Shown: positions 34,199 through 42,818 of the stretch, one piece after another
Position numbering within the stretch: the first letter of the stretch is position 1
Layout: the number at the start of each line of letters is the position of its first letter
Assembly (NCBI GenBank): GCA_036676475.1
Contig: JAKFCU010000117.1
Location: 1-64,000 of the forward strand
Length of the DNA stretch: 64,000 nt
From: LC029 sp036676475
Lineage (GTDB): Bacteria; Bacillota; Bacilli; Aneurinibacillales; RAOX-1
Direction: 5' to 3'
Notes under the pieces: generated by a model
Told to the model about the DNA's origin: nothing
Database searches by the model: none
What the model saw: only the letters and a program-made list of their open reading frames with translations
Translations under genes and position numbers: made by a program

Positions 34199-34213
34199 AG
34201 GCGGTGAGTTGGG

Positions 34214-35512
34214 ATGTATTGGCGCATATTGCATAAGTCGTTTGTGCGGGCGCTTAAAGAAAAGCTGTTGATTATTCTTACCGTTGCGTTTGGGGCCTCC
34301 CTTGCATCAGGAATGTTAAATGTGGCGCTTGACGTAGGGGATAAGATGAATCAAGAGTTAAAATCTTACGGCGCCAATCTGCAGATCATGCCGAAAATGG
34401 ATACGATTCCTTTAGAGATGGAGGGTACCAATTTTCATTTGTTGGGAAATCAAGCTTTTTTGCAGGAAGAAGATCTGTGGAAGTTAAAGAAAATCTTTTG
34501 GGCCAATAATATTTTGGGGTTTACTCCCTATTTAGAGACGACAGGAACCATAGATTCTGGAGGAGTTTCATTTCCCGTCGCAGGAACTTGGTTTAAAAAG
34601 GAACGGAAATTACCGGACGGCAATATGTTTACAACGGGGATAACCGAGCTGAAATCGTGGTGGAAGCTAAAGGGCGAATGGCCGAAGGAGAGTTCAGATT
34701 CATCGGAAGCGATCATCGGCAAACAGTTGGCCAATCAGCTCGGGATCAAGGCAGGTGACAAGCTTAGCCTAATATTGAAAACGTCCAAGGGAGATCAACC
34801 TTATCAAGTGAAAATAACAGGTATCTTGGATGCTGGCGGACAGGAAGATGAAATGATTTTAGCTCCGCTTTCGGTCATTCAGCAGAGATTGAATCTTCCT
34901 GGGAAAATCCAGCGAGCAGAAGTAAGTGCCTTAACCGTCCCTGATACAGAATTGGCTAAAAAAGCCGGCATGAATCCTAGCGGTCTGAGGGAAAAAGACT
35001 ATGAGGCTTGGTATTGTACAGCCTATACCGGTGCCATTGCTTATCAGATAGAGGAAAGCTTGCCTGACGCTTATGCGAAGCCGATTCGCCAAATTGCCGA
35101 GTCGGAAGGAAAAATTCTTGGTAAGATCCAAATCATGATGGTGATCATTTCTGTGGCGGCTGTACTCAGTTCGGCACTTGGCATTTCCAGTTTGATGAAT
35201 AGCAAGGTGCAAGAACGGAGAAAAGAGATCGCGCTCATAAAAGCATTAGGCGGTACAGATGCTTCAGTTTCCTTGCTTTTTTTAGGAGAGGCGCTCATCA
35301 GCGGGCTGATTGGCGGGTTGATTGGGTATGGAATCGGTATTGTCTTAGCCCAATTTGTCGGCCAGTCAGTATTTGATACCGTACTTTCGATCAAATGGCT
35401 TGGTCTGCCCCTTATCCTGCTGCTTTCAACGGCGGTAACAGTAGTGGGCAGCTATCCGGCGATAAGATTGATAGTGAAATTAGATCCAATACAAGCGTTG
35501 TACGGAAGATAG
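34214..35512 (+). CDS. ABC transporter permease (MacB/FtsX type), first
   Basis: A 432-residue permease with one N-terminal membrane helix, a large extracytoplasmic MacB-like domain (about 45-300) and three C-terminal helices. The cytoplasmic loop VQERRKEIALIKALGG is the coupling motif. It is the fourth gene of the iron operon, 15 bp after DUF2318. Homologues in Campylobacter P19 loci act with FTR1, but their substrate is unknown. Confidence 0.9.
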   Translation: MYWRILHKSFVRALKEKLLIILTVAFGASLASGMLNVALDVGDKMNQELKSYGANLQIMPKMDTIPLEMEGTNFHLLGNQAFLQEEDLWKLKKIFWANNILGFTPYLETTGTIDSGGVSFPVAGTWFKKERKLPDGNMFTTGITELKSWWKLKGEWPKESSDSSEAIIGKQLANQLGIKAGDKLSLILKTSKGDQPYQVKITGILDAGGQEDEMILAPLSVIQQRLNLPGKIQRAEVSALTVPDTELAKKAGMNPSGLREKDYEAWYCTAYTGAIAYQIEESLPDAYAKPIRQIAESEGKILGKIQIMMVIISVAAVLSSALGISSLMNSKVQERRKEIALIKALGGTDASVSLLFLGEALISGLIGGLIGYGIGIVLAQFVGQSVFDTVLSIKWLGLPLILLLSTAVTVVGSYPAIRLIVKLDPIQALYGR

Positions 35513-35522
35513 GGGATTAGAT

Positions 35523-36656
35523 ATGCAGCAGAAATGGCGTATGTTTAGTAAAATGATCGGTCGTGCCGTATGGTTTCGCAAGCTGCCGACCATCGTGGCC
35601 GTTCTTGCAATTGTGCTGGGGGTTGGAGTGATCGGCGGGCTTGTCAATCTTTATTACGACATGAGTCAGCAAATGAGCAAAGAGTTTCGTGCTTATGGTG
35701 CGAATGTCGTGGTTTATTCGACAGATCGTGGGTCCATTGGGCAGCAAACCCTTCAGCAAATCACACAGCAAATTCCACAGGATATCCTTTACGGAATCGC
35801 ACCCATGCAATATAGCCTGGTCAACATGGAGAATAAGCCGCTCGTGCTCGTCGGCACATGGTTCGACCAGGTGAAAAAGGTAAGCCCCTATTGGCAAGTG
35901 GAGGGGACGTGGGTCAATGAACGGGACAATTTAAACGATGCCATGGTAGGCGTGGCCGTTGCCCGTAAATTTGATCTGAAACCAGGCAGTCACTTGGAAA
36001 TCCAGGATCAGCCGGGAAAGCGGCAGATTAAAGTGCGTGTAAGCGGAATTGTGACTACCGGAGGAAAAGAGGAAAATCAAATTTTCGTCAGCACCTCTCT
36101 CGCCGAAAAACTGACCGGACGCACGGATGTGAATGTCGTGATGGTCAGCCTGATGGAAAAAGGCAGTGAGCTTGAACAAAAAGCAGAGGCACTGCAAAAA
36201 GAGTTCAACGACATTGCGGTAAAGCCGCTAAAACAAATGGGGCAGTCGGAAGCGAAGCTGTTGGATAAAATCCGAAAGCTGATTTCTGTCGTATCCATCA
36301 TCATTTTTGTAACTACCGTTCTGACCATTACGACAACAATGATGAGCATGGTCATGGAGCGGCGCAAAGAAGTGGGGCTCAAAAAAGCGCTGGGTGTACC
36401 TGATAGCAAGCTGATTGTCGAATTTTTAGCAGAAGGTGTGCTGTTCTGTGTCGTAGGTAGCAGTTTAGGAATATTCCTTGCTTACTATCTTGCACAAGTA
36501 ATTGGACAGAGCGTCTTTTCTTCAGCCATTGCCTTTCGCCCGCTTATCGTTCCGTGGAGTTATGCCGGTTCGTTAATTGTGATTGCCATTGCGTTTGTCA
36601 TTCCGGTCAAGCGTATGATGGAAGTGGAGCCGGCAGTCGTATTAAAAGGAGAGTAA
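35523..36656 (+). CDS. ABC transporter permease (MacB/FtsX type), second
   Basis: A 377-residue paralogue of the preceding permease with the same topology and coupling motif MERRKEVGLKKALGVP. Both have the N-terminal MSQQMSKEFRAYGANVVV-like segment (NQELKSYGANLQIM in the first), showing a tandem duplication and a likely heterodimer. It starts 10 bp after the first. Confidence 0.9.
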   Translation: MQQKWRMFSKMIGRAVWFRKLPTIVAVLAIVLGVGVIGGLVNLYYDMSQQMSKEFRAYGANVVVYSTDRGSIGQQTLQQITQQIPQDILYGIAPMQYSLVNMENKPLVLVGTWFDQVKKVSPYWQVEGTWVNERDNLNDAMVGVAVARKFDLKPGSHLEIQDQPGKRQIKVRVSGIVTTGGKEENQIFVSTSLAEKLTGRTDVNVVMVSLMEKGSELEQKAEALQKEFNDIAVKPLKQMGQSEAKLLDKIRKLISVVSIIIFVTTVLTITTTMMSMVMERRKEVGLKKALGVPDSKLIVEFLAEGVLFCVVGSSLGIFLAYYLAQVIGQSVFSSAIAFRPLIVPWSYAGSLIVIAIAFVIPVKRMMEVEPAVVLKGE

Positions 36657-36667
36657 GGAGGGGCAGC

Positions 36668-37342
36668 ATGAATATTTTGGAGATATCAAATGTCTCAAAG
36701 ATCTACAGAAGCCTGCATGCGCTTAAAGATGTCAGCCTGACAGTGGAGAAGGGAGAATGGGTAGCGATCATGGGGCCATCCGGTTCAGGAAAGAGTACGC
36801 TGATTAATATTATCGGCTGCATGGATAAACCGACACACGGATCGGTTAGGATCAACGGAGCGGAGACGGTTGCCTTGAGCAAAAAACAGCTGACAGAGCT
36901 TCGCAGAGATACGATTGGCCTTGTGTTTCAGCAGTTTCACCTCATTCCTTATATGAGCGCGTTGGAAAACGTGATGCTGGCCCAGTATTACCATAGCATC
37001 CCGGATGAAAACGAAGCGATTGCTGCGCTGGGCCGCGTAGGGCTTGGTGAACGGGCTCACCATTATCCTTCGCAGCTATCAGGCGGGGAACAGCAGCGGT
37101 TATGCATTGCCCGGGCGCTGATTAACTATCCTGCCCTAATTTTGGCTGATGAGCCAACAGGGAACTTAGATGAAGCAAATGAACAGATGGTGATGCAGCT
37201 TTTCCACGAACTGCATAAAGAAGGGCATACCATCATCATGGTTACACATGATAAAACCGTTGCCGACCACGCTCAGCGCTGTGTTGTCATGGAGTACGGA
37301 AAAATTGCACGCATCGTGGAGAGAGAAGAAAAAATATCTTAG
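36668..37342 (+). CDS. ABC transporter ATPase of the iron operon
   Basis: A 224-residue LolD/MacB-type ATPase with Walker A MGPSGSGKST, signature LSGGEQQR, Walker B ALILADEPTGNLD and switch His in VTHD. ATG 36668 follows AAGGAGGGG; the longer in-frame ORF upstream overlaps the permease gene. It would drive the two permeases. It ends the operon, with a hairpin following. Confidence 0.92.
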   Translation: MNILEISNVSKIYRSLHALKDVSLTVEKGEWVAIMGPSGSGKSTLINIIGCMDKPTHGSVRINGAETVALSKKQLTELRRDTIGLVFQQFHLIPYMSALENVMLAQYYHSIPDENEAIAALGRVGLGERAHHYPSQLSGGEQQRLCIARALINYPALILADEPTGNLDEANEQMVMQLFHELHKEGHTIIMVTHDKTVADHAQRCVVMEYGKIARIVEREEKIS

Positions 37343-37422
37343 TTAAGATCAGTGGATCCTCAATGGGCACGTGCCATCGGTTCATGAAAACAGAAAGCCG
37401 TTACTATTCATTCTATCATAAG

Positions 37423-37462
37423 GAGTCTTGTTTACGAAAAATGGAACAAGACTCTATTATTT
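37423..37462 (+). terminator. Terminator of the iron operon
   Basis: GAGTCTTGTT (37423-37432) pairs perfectly with AACAAGACTC (37445-37454) and is followed by a weak TATTATTTGT tract. Confidence 0.55.
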
Positions 37463-37509
37463 GTACAAAATAGAATAAATGAAAGACTAGAAAGTTAATA
37501 TCGAACGTA

Positions 37510-37538
37510 TTGACTTGATAATGAAAATCAATTATAAC
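37510..37538 (+). promoter_or_regulatory. Promoter with Fur-like box in its spacer
   Basis: TTGACT (37510-37515), a 17-bp spacer TGATAATGAAAATCAAT (37516-37532) and TATAAC (37533-37538). The spacer is a good Fur-type half-site pair. It could start a transcript into tlpA and the Ccm genes with a long leader. Confidence 0.5.
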
Positions 37539-37567
37539 TATATTAAACACTTGTTCAATTGAAATTA

Positions 37568-37585
37568 ATTATCACTTCCGATAAT
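37568..37585. promoter_or_regulatory. ATTATC/GATAAT inverted repeat
   Basis: ATTATC-ACTTCC-GATAAT, a second Fur-like palindrome, here with half-sites in outward orientation. Confidence 0.3.
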
Positions 37586-37688
37586 AACTGTTGATCTGTA
37601 TTTGAAAAAAGAAGGAACTACCCACTTGCCGCTAATCTGTATCCTCTTACGCCCATCGTGAGTGGTAGGAGGCTTGCGCACTTTTTAT

Positions 37689-37713
37689 ATCGATAATAAT
37701 TATTATTATCGAT
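37689..37713. promoter_or_regulatory. Strong Fur-box palindrome
   Basis: A perfect 25-bp palindrome (12-bp arms ATCGATAATAAT with its complement about a central T). Its core matches 16 of 19 positions of the Fur consensus GATAATGATAATCATTATC. It lies about 270 bp upstream of tlpA. Confidence 0.6.
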
Positions 37714-37979
37714 TATTAGCTGCGTCAGTGTCCGATACTATCATTTTTTGATGAATGACCCATAACCTAACTCATATAGCAGGTGAATACTTTGTTCCAG
37801 ATCGTTATTTATATGGCTGCTCTATACTTTTTCTGCTTAAATTTGTTCGTCTATGTCTTTAGGTTTGTCATTGGGGATATGCTCCAGTACCCAATGGAAG
37901 ATCGAAGGAAGAAGGATAAACACCACCCTTTCAGGGTAGTAATTTAATGTCATTTCAACAGATGTGTGGGGTAATAAAA

Positions 37980-38501
37980 ATGAAAACATGGATCCAATAT
38001 ATAAGTCTTATACTGATCATTGGCGTCTTTGTTTACACAGGTATCCGCTTTGTTCATCAGAAAGCTGCCGTTCAACTGGGGGAGCAAGCTCCCCTGTTTG
38101 AATTGGAGTCGATTACCGGCGAGAAAGTGAACTTAGCGAAGTATAAAGGACAGCCGGTCGTCCTTAATTTTTTTACGACCTGGTGCGGACCCTGTATAGA
38201 CGAGTTGCCGGAGTTAGAAAAGTATCAAATGAAATATGGTGGGCAGGTTCCTTTGCTCGTCATTGATCGGAGGGAGCCCAAGGAACGTGTCGCATCGTTT
38301 GCCAAGCAAAATCAATCAGCCCTGCTCTTTTTGCTAGATTACAAGGATGAAGTAAGTAAAGCCTACGGGATCAAAGGGCAGCCAGAGACGATGATTATCG
38401 ATGGGAATGGGATCGTTAAGCGGTATATCGTCGGTGGGATGACGGCCGATCAGCTTGCGCAAGAAGTGATGCAGTACACGGAATCAGCTTTAACACCTTA
38501 A
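37980..38501 (+). CDS. Membrane-anchored TlpA/ResA-type thioredoxin
   Basis: A 173-residue protein with an N-terminal membrane anchor (LILIIGVFVYTGIRFV) and an exported thioredoxin fold with FFTTWCGPC (residues around 70-78), VLNFFTTWCGPCIDELPEL and GIKGQPETMIID (cis-Pro). It probably reduces apocytochrome or CcmH cysteines, the CcmG role, as it is the first gene of the Ccm cluster; a thioredoxin also follows the ABC genes in Campylobacter P19 loci. ATG 37980 follows GTGGGG. Confidence 0.85.
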   Translation: MKTWIQYISLILIIGVFVYTGIRFVHQKAAVQLGEQAPLFELESITGEKVNLAKYKGQPVVLNFFTTWCGPCIDELPELEKYQMKYGGQVPLLVIDRREPKERVASFAKQNQSALLFLLDYKDEVSKAYGIKGQPETMIIDGNGIVKRYIVGGMTADQLAQEVMQYTESALTP

Positions 38502-38519
38502 GGTTGCGGGGAGAAAAGA

Positions 38520-39488
38520 ATGCTAAAAAAAATCCTGGGGTTTATCCCCGTCATGTTGTTTCTCTTTTGTTCGATCGCATGGGGGGCCGATGAGCCACTG
38601 CGGATGTCGAAATTAGAAGTTCAAGTGATGCCTGAGTTTGTAAGACCGGCAGATTGGCCAGAAGATCAGCCGTGCTTGCTCACGGGTGTATATGGAACTT
38701 TAGTTAATAAAGGATCAAAACCGTATTCCGGCAGTGTTGAGCTAAAGGTGCCGAAGGTGAAAGGAACATCCGTCCATCTTGTCGGCGAATTCAAGAATGG
38801 GCAAGGACCTGTAGCTCAAGTGAAATACGAATGGCTGGCTGATCAAGGCAGCATCATTTGGAAGCCGATACAGCCAATCGAATCGGGCAAGCCGTATTTC
38901 TTTGTTGTAGAGTACTACAGCAATCCCTTTACGATGAAAGAAAAAGAGCACAAATTTGATTTTCAGTTTCAAGCTAACTATGACATTGATGATCTCCAAT
39001 TTTACTTTTACAAGCCGATCCAATCGGAAGGTTTTCAATTATCAGAGCCGCATCAACAGGAATTTGTCAACGAATTCGGACAAGAAATATATCAAATTCA
39101 AGTCGGATCATTCAAAAGCAGAAACGAGCGTCGTCTAACCGTCCAGTATAGGAAGGATGATCTCGAAACCGTGCTGGAGAAGCATAGTAAAATGGCACAG
39201 CAAAACCAATCCGCACCTGCCGCAACGGAAAGCGTCGATGAAAATGAGACAAGCGGCAAACAAGCGGATGCCTCAAAGGATAGCTGGATTATCGGCGGGT
39301 CGATTGTCATTTTCGGCCTTCTCGTGTTTGCTGGACTTCGCAGCTACTGGGTCCCCCTTCGTCATGGAGCAGAAGCAGCGAACCCGGGTGGTCAGAAGCA
39401 GGAACAGATTCGTGCCCTGAGACGAAGACTGATGGCCGAAGAGTTGTCGGAAGACGAGTACTTAATAGAAAGAAAAAAAATTGTGTAA
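38520..39488 (+). CDS. Unrecognised exported, membrane-anchored protein of the Ccm cluster
   Basis: A 322-residue protein: signal peptide (VMLFLFCSIAWGA), a beta-rich extracytoplasmic domain (about 25-220), a polar linker, one membrane helix (IIGGSIVIFGLLVFAG) and a short cytoplasmic tail. The tail, ALRRRLMAEELSEDEYLIER, resembles a SHOCT motif. It lies between the thioredoxin and ccmE genes with 18-bp gaps, so a role in cytochrome maturation is inferred. I do not recognise the ectodomain family. Confidence 0.55.
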   Translation: MLKKILGFIPVMLFLFCSIAWGADEPLRMSKLEVQVMPEFVRPADWPEDQPCLLTGVYGTLVNKGSKPYSGSVELKVPKVKGTSVHLVGEFKNGQGPVAQVKYEWLADQGSIIWKPIQPIESGKPYFFVVEYYSNPFTMKEKEHKFDFQFQANYDIDDLQFYFYKPIQSEGFQLSEPHQQEFVNEFGQEIYQIQVGSFKSRNERRLTVQYRKDDLETVLEKHSKMAQQNQSAPAATESVDENETSGKQADASKDSWIIGGSIVIFGLLVFAGLRSYWVPLRHGAEAANPGGQKQEQIRALRRRLMAEELSEDEYLIERKKIV

Positions 39489-39506
39489 ACCAGCGGGGGA
39501 AGAAAC

Positions 39507-39947
39507 ATGAAAAAAAACAAAAAAATGATGATGGGTATTATTCCGATCGTGGCAACTATTTTAATGCTTGTTTTTTCAAGTACAACCAATTCCTCATCCC
39601 AAGAGGTGACGCTAGATAAGGTCCTGGAACAACCGGATCAATATAAAGAAAAATTGCTTATGCTGCAAGGCGATCTCATCGAGGAGTCGGTCCAATGGGA
39701 TGCTGATAAGACGTTGCTTCGATTTAACATCAAGCAAGGAGATCGGATGGTCAAGGTGCAGTATCAGGGTGTCAAGCCAGATACATTTACCGATGGCACT
39801 ATCGTGATGGTTGATGGGATTTACCATGCTGAGGATCAAGTCGTTTATGCCGAGCGGCTGCGCACAAGATGTCCATCGAAGTATGAGTCCATGGACAAGA
39901 AAGCCAACAAGGAAGCCTATGAAAGGCAGCATAAACAGAAAGAGTAG
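39507..39947 (+). CDS. ccmE: Cytochrome c maturation haem chaperone CcmE, CxxxY variant
   Basis: A 146-residue protein with an N-terminal membrane anchor (residues 7-25) and an OB-fold domain. CcmE binds haem covalently and passes it to apocytochrome. In the classic protein the haem ligand is His in HxxxY; here the motif is RCPSKY, with Cys122 and Tyr126 (CxxxY), the variant described from archaea and sulfate reducers (sometimes called System I*). DGTIVMVDGIYH and the following are typical of the barrel. It starts 18 bp after the preceding gene. Confidence 0.85.
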   Translation: MKKNKKMMMGIIPIVATILMLVFSSTTNSSSQEVTLDKVLEQPDQYKEKLLMLQGDLIEESVQWDADKTLLRFNIKQGDRMVKVQYQGVKPDTFTDGTIVMVDGIYHAEDQVVYAERLRTRCPSKYESMDKKANKEAYERQHKQKE

Positions 39948-39956
39948 GTAAAAAGG

Positions 39957-41933
39957 ATGGAGTTGCTTGGAAAATCGTTATTTTATGTAAGCTGGGGTAT
40001 TGCTCTTTATTCCTTTGCCATGATTTTGTTGGGCATTCGTAATAAAAAACCCGGTTTTATCCAGAGTGCTTTTCGCGGAATCACGTTCGTCTATGGCTTT
40101 ATTGTTATTATTTCTGCCATGATGATATATTTACTGGTCACGAGTGATTTCCGCTTTGAATATGTCGTCAATTATACGAGTACAGACTTGCCTTTGGCCT
40201 ACAAGTTATCGGCTTTTTGGGCAGGCAATGCCGGTTCGCTTACCTTATGGCTGCTCATCCTGTCCACATATGCGATCCTGATCTTGTATTCGAAGCGGTT
40301 ACGCGGGAATTCCATGATTCCCATCGTGATGGCGATTCTTGTGGTCAATATGATTTTCTTTCTTAGTATATTAAGCTTCGCGGATTCACCGTTCCAACGG
40401 ATTGACGTCGTGCCGACAGAAGGCCGGGGGCTGAATCCGCAGCTGCAAAACCCAGCGATGCTTATCCATCCGGTCATGCTCTATCACGGATATGTTGGCA
40501 TGGTGGTACCCTTTGCCTTCGGAATTGGGGCACTGATTCTCAAGCAAGCCGATTCGTTTTGGATCAAAGTTACGAGAAGATGGACGATGATTGCTTGGTT
40601 ATTTTTGACCGCCGGGAATATTTTAGGGGGCGCCTGGGCGTATGTTGAGCTAGGCTGGGGGGGATATTGGGCTTGGGATCCTGTGGAAAATGCTTCCTTT
40701 ATGCCTTGGCTCACTTCTACGGCCTTCCTTCATTCTGTCATGATTCAAGAGCGAAAAAACATGCTTAAGGTATGGAACATCTCGCTGATCATTTTGACCT
40801 ATGCGCTCACATTATTCGGAACCTTCCTTGTCCGAAGCGGTGTACTTACTAGTGTTCATGCCTTTGGGGATTCCAATTTGGGCATGTATTTCCTTGCCTT
40901 TATGGGGGGGATGGTCGTCTTTTCGCTGTATATTTTGTTTAGGAGATACTCATTTTTATCTGAAGGGGCAGGAGAGTTTCGGTCTTTCCTCTCAAAGGAA
41001 AGCAGCTTCTTGTTCAACAACTTGCTATTAGTTGGAGCCGCTTTTGCCGTGTTCTGGGGAACGGTTTTTCCGCTCGTCTCGGAAGCCGCTACAGGAACGC
41101 GCGTAACGGTCGGCGAACCCTATTTTAATCATGTGGTGGCACCGATCCTGCTGGGAGTCTTGTTCTTGATGGGAATTTGTCCGCTCATAGCTTGGCAAAA
41201 GTCGTCGATCGCACACTTGCGGCAGAACTTTATGGTGCCTCTCATCTTAAGCACGGTATCAGCCATTATTTTCTATCTTTTAGACATGAGGGGAAACTGG
41301 GCTCTGCTTACGTCAGCGATCATTGTGCTCGTCATTGTGACCCACATGATCGAATTCTCGCACGGGGTCAGGGCACGGATGCAGATGACGAAGGAACCCA
41401 TTTATCTAACCGTTTATCGGTTGGTGGCAAGAAATCGCCGGAGATATGGCGGTTACCTGGTGCATATCGGAATTGCCATGATCGCGGTGGGAATCATAGG
41501 CTCTCAGCAGTTTCCACAAGAAAAACTGCAAACTCTGGCACCTGGCCAACAGGTGCAGGTCGGCCCGTATCAGCTGACCTATCAGGGCATCCAGCAAAAG
41601 CGAGTGAACAAAAATGATGTGGTATATGCCAGGTTGAATGTAGAAAAATCAGGTAAGCAAATCGATCAAATCAAGCCGGAGAAGGTATTCTATCAAACCT
41701 TTGAGCAGCCTTCCACAGAAGTCGCGATCTTGAGCAATTTTGAAGATGATTTGTATGTGGCACTTAGCTCCTGGGAGCCGGATGGCAGGGCCACATTCAA
41801 GGTCAAATTCATTCCGCTGGTTATTTGGATTTGGATTGGGTCTGTCGTTACGATGGCAGGCGGCCTATTGGCAATCTGGGGTGGTCGATTTGGTCAAAAG
41901 GTTCCGAAATATAAGGAAGGGGTGGGGGCGTGA
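39957..41933 (+). CDS. ccmF: Cytochrome c haem lyase CcmF
   Basis: A 658-residue polytopic haem lyase, of the usual CcmF length. The tryptophan-rich haem-handling motif is present: GWGGYWAWDPVENASFMPWL, with ATGTRVTVGEPYFNHVVAP and LLYHGYVG-like MLYHGYVGMVVPFAF. There are about 15 membrane segments and an extracytoplasmic C-terminal beta domain. It attaches haem from CcmE to CxxCH motifs. Its stop overlaps the start of ccmH. Confidence 0.95.
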   Translation: MELLGKSLFYVSWGIALYSFAMILLGIRNKKPGFIQSAFRGITFVYGFIVIISAMMIYLLVTSDFRFEYVVNYTSTDLPLAYKLSAFWAGNAGSLTLWLLILSTYAILILYSKRLRGNSMIPIVMAILVVNMIFFLSILSFADSPFQRIDVVPTEGRGLNPQLQNPAMLIHPVMLYHGYVGMVVPFAFGIGALILKQADSFWIKVTRRWTMIAWLFLTAGNILGGAWAYVELGWGGYWAWDPVENASFMPWLTSTAFLHSVMIQERKNMLKVWNISLIILTYALTLFGTFLVRSGVLTSVHAFGDSNLGMYFLAFMGGMVVFSLYILFRRYSFLSEGAGEFRSFLSKESSFLFNNLLLVGAAFAVFWGTVFPLVSEAATGTRVTVGEPYFNHVVAPILLGVLFLMGICPLIAWQKSSIAHLRQNFMVPLILSTVSAIIFYLLDMRGNWALLTSAIIVLVIVTHMIEFSHGVRARMQMTKEPIYLTVYRLVARNRRRYGGYLVHIGIAMIAVGIIGSQQFPQEKLQTLAPGQQVQVGPYQLTYQGIQQKRVNKNDVVYARLNVEKSGKQIDQIKPEKVFYQTFEQPSTEVAILSNFEDDLYVALSSWEPDGRATFKVKFIPLVIWIWIGSVVTMAGGLLAIWGGRFGQKVPKYKEGVGA

Positions 41934-42436
41934 GATCACGTGTCTTCCTATTGTATCTGAATCTCAGTCTTATTCTCGGCATATTCTTGCCTACAACAGC
42001 CGCTAGAGCAGCCGAAGTCAGTCCGGAGCAATTGAAAGAAGTAGGCAGCATGTTTGTGTGCAACTGCAATTGTGGCACGCAAATTGATCCGCTGGATGAG
42101 AGCCAGTGTCCCACGGCAAAGGTGTTCCGCAAAGAAATTGAACAAATGCTTAGGGAAGGCAAGAGCAAAGAAGAGATTCGCGACTACTATGTGGCTCAGT
42201 TTGGCGAGAGCATATTAAGAGCCCCGCTTAAAAGCGGCTTTAGCTTGACCGTGTGGATCATCCCGTTTGCCTGCTTGACGGCAGGAGGCGGGGGGATCTG
42301 GATCCTTATTCGGCGCAAGATCAGTGGGAATCGAGGCAGGGAGATGAAAGACCATGATGCTATGCTGGCAGCATCTTCTCTTGAGAGCGAACTCTACCAA
42401 GAGATGATCGAGCGCGAACGAAAAAAGTATTTATAA
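41930..42436 (+). CDS. ccmH: CcmH-like cytochrome c maturation protein
   Basis: A 168-residue protein with a signal peptide, an extracytoplasmic helical CcmH domain and a membrane helix (FSLTVWIIPFACLTAGGGGIWIL). The redox motif is unusual: CNCNCGTQ (Cys44, 46 and 48) plus Cys60, instead of LRCxxC. REGKSKEEIRDYYVAQFGESIL matches the conserved family ending before the membrane helix. It starts at GTG 41930, overlapping ccmF by 4 bp. The family assignment is good; the thiol chemistry differs. Confidence 0.8.
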   Translation: MRSRVFLLYLNLSLILGIFLPTTAARAAEVSPEQLKEVGSMFVCNCNCGTQIDPLDESQCPTAKVFRKEIEQMLREGKSKEEIRDYYVAQFGESILRAPLKSGFSLTVWIIPFACLTAGGGGIWILIRRKISGNRGREMKDHDAMLAASSLESELYQEMIERERKKYL

Positions 42437-42455
42437 AAAAGGAGGTTTTTTCTTC

Positions 42456-42818
42456 ATGGCTTCCTTTATGCTCATTCTAGGGATTACAGCCATATCTATG
42501 TTTTTTATTACCCAACCGTTATTTGTCAAGAAATACCCTTTGCCGAAAGAATCGAAAGCTTCCGGTGACACCTATCATCGGCAGGAAACGATGATGGCGC
42601 TCAACGAACTGGAATATGATTACCGAATGAACAAGCTGACCAAAGAGGATTACGAGGCCATGGCTTTTCCCTTAAGAAAGCTTGCGGCAGCATGGATGGC
42701 AGGGGATCAGCAGGCTAAAGAGCATCTACGAAAGACCAATGATCAGCTGCGCAAAGAGGTAGAGGACGAAATCGAGCAAGCCCTTCAGAAAAAAGTTAAA
42801 GGAATGGATCGCGTATGA
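42456..42818 (+). CDS. Small membrane protein, possibly CcmI-like
   Basis: A 120-residue protein: one membrane helix (LILGITAISMFFI) and a cytoplasmic helix-rich part with ALNELEYDYRMNKLTKEDYEAM, similar to the N-terminal region of CcmI-like proteins that sit beside CcmH. Tight spacing (AAAAGGAGG before ATG) and overlap with the next gene place it in the Ccm operon. Role inferred only. Confidence 0.5.
   Translation: MASFMLILGITAISMFFITQPLFVKKYPLPKESKASGDTYHRQETMMALNELEYDYRMNKLTKEDYEAMAFPLRKLAAAWMAGDQQAKEHLRKTNDQLRKEVEDEIEQALQKKVKGMDRV

Larger units (their letters stand above)
37463..37979. other. Regulatory-looking intergenic region, no gene seen
   Basis: About 520 bp with no convincing ORF. 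Besides the Fur-like sites it holds an imperfect CTACCCACT/AGTGGTAG hairpin (near 37618-37668) and a small ACCCT/AGGGT hairpin (near 37926-37940) before the tlpA gene. No transposase fragment was recognised. Confidence 0.5.

Noticed and set aside
37618..37668. Remnant of an IS200/IS605-type element (CTACCCACT/AGTGGTAG hairpin)
   Set aside because: No transposase or TnpB fragment is nearby and the stem is imperfect; left as an unexplained hairpin.
37980..38501. System II ResA as part of a ResABC set
   Set aside because: No ResB or ResC homologue is adjacent; the thioredoxin is followed by System I genes.
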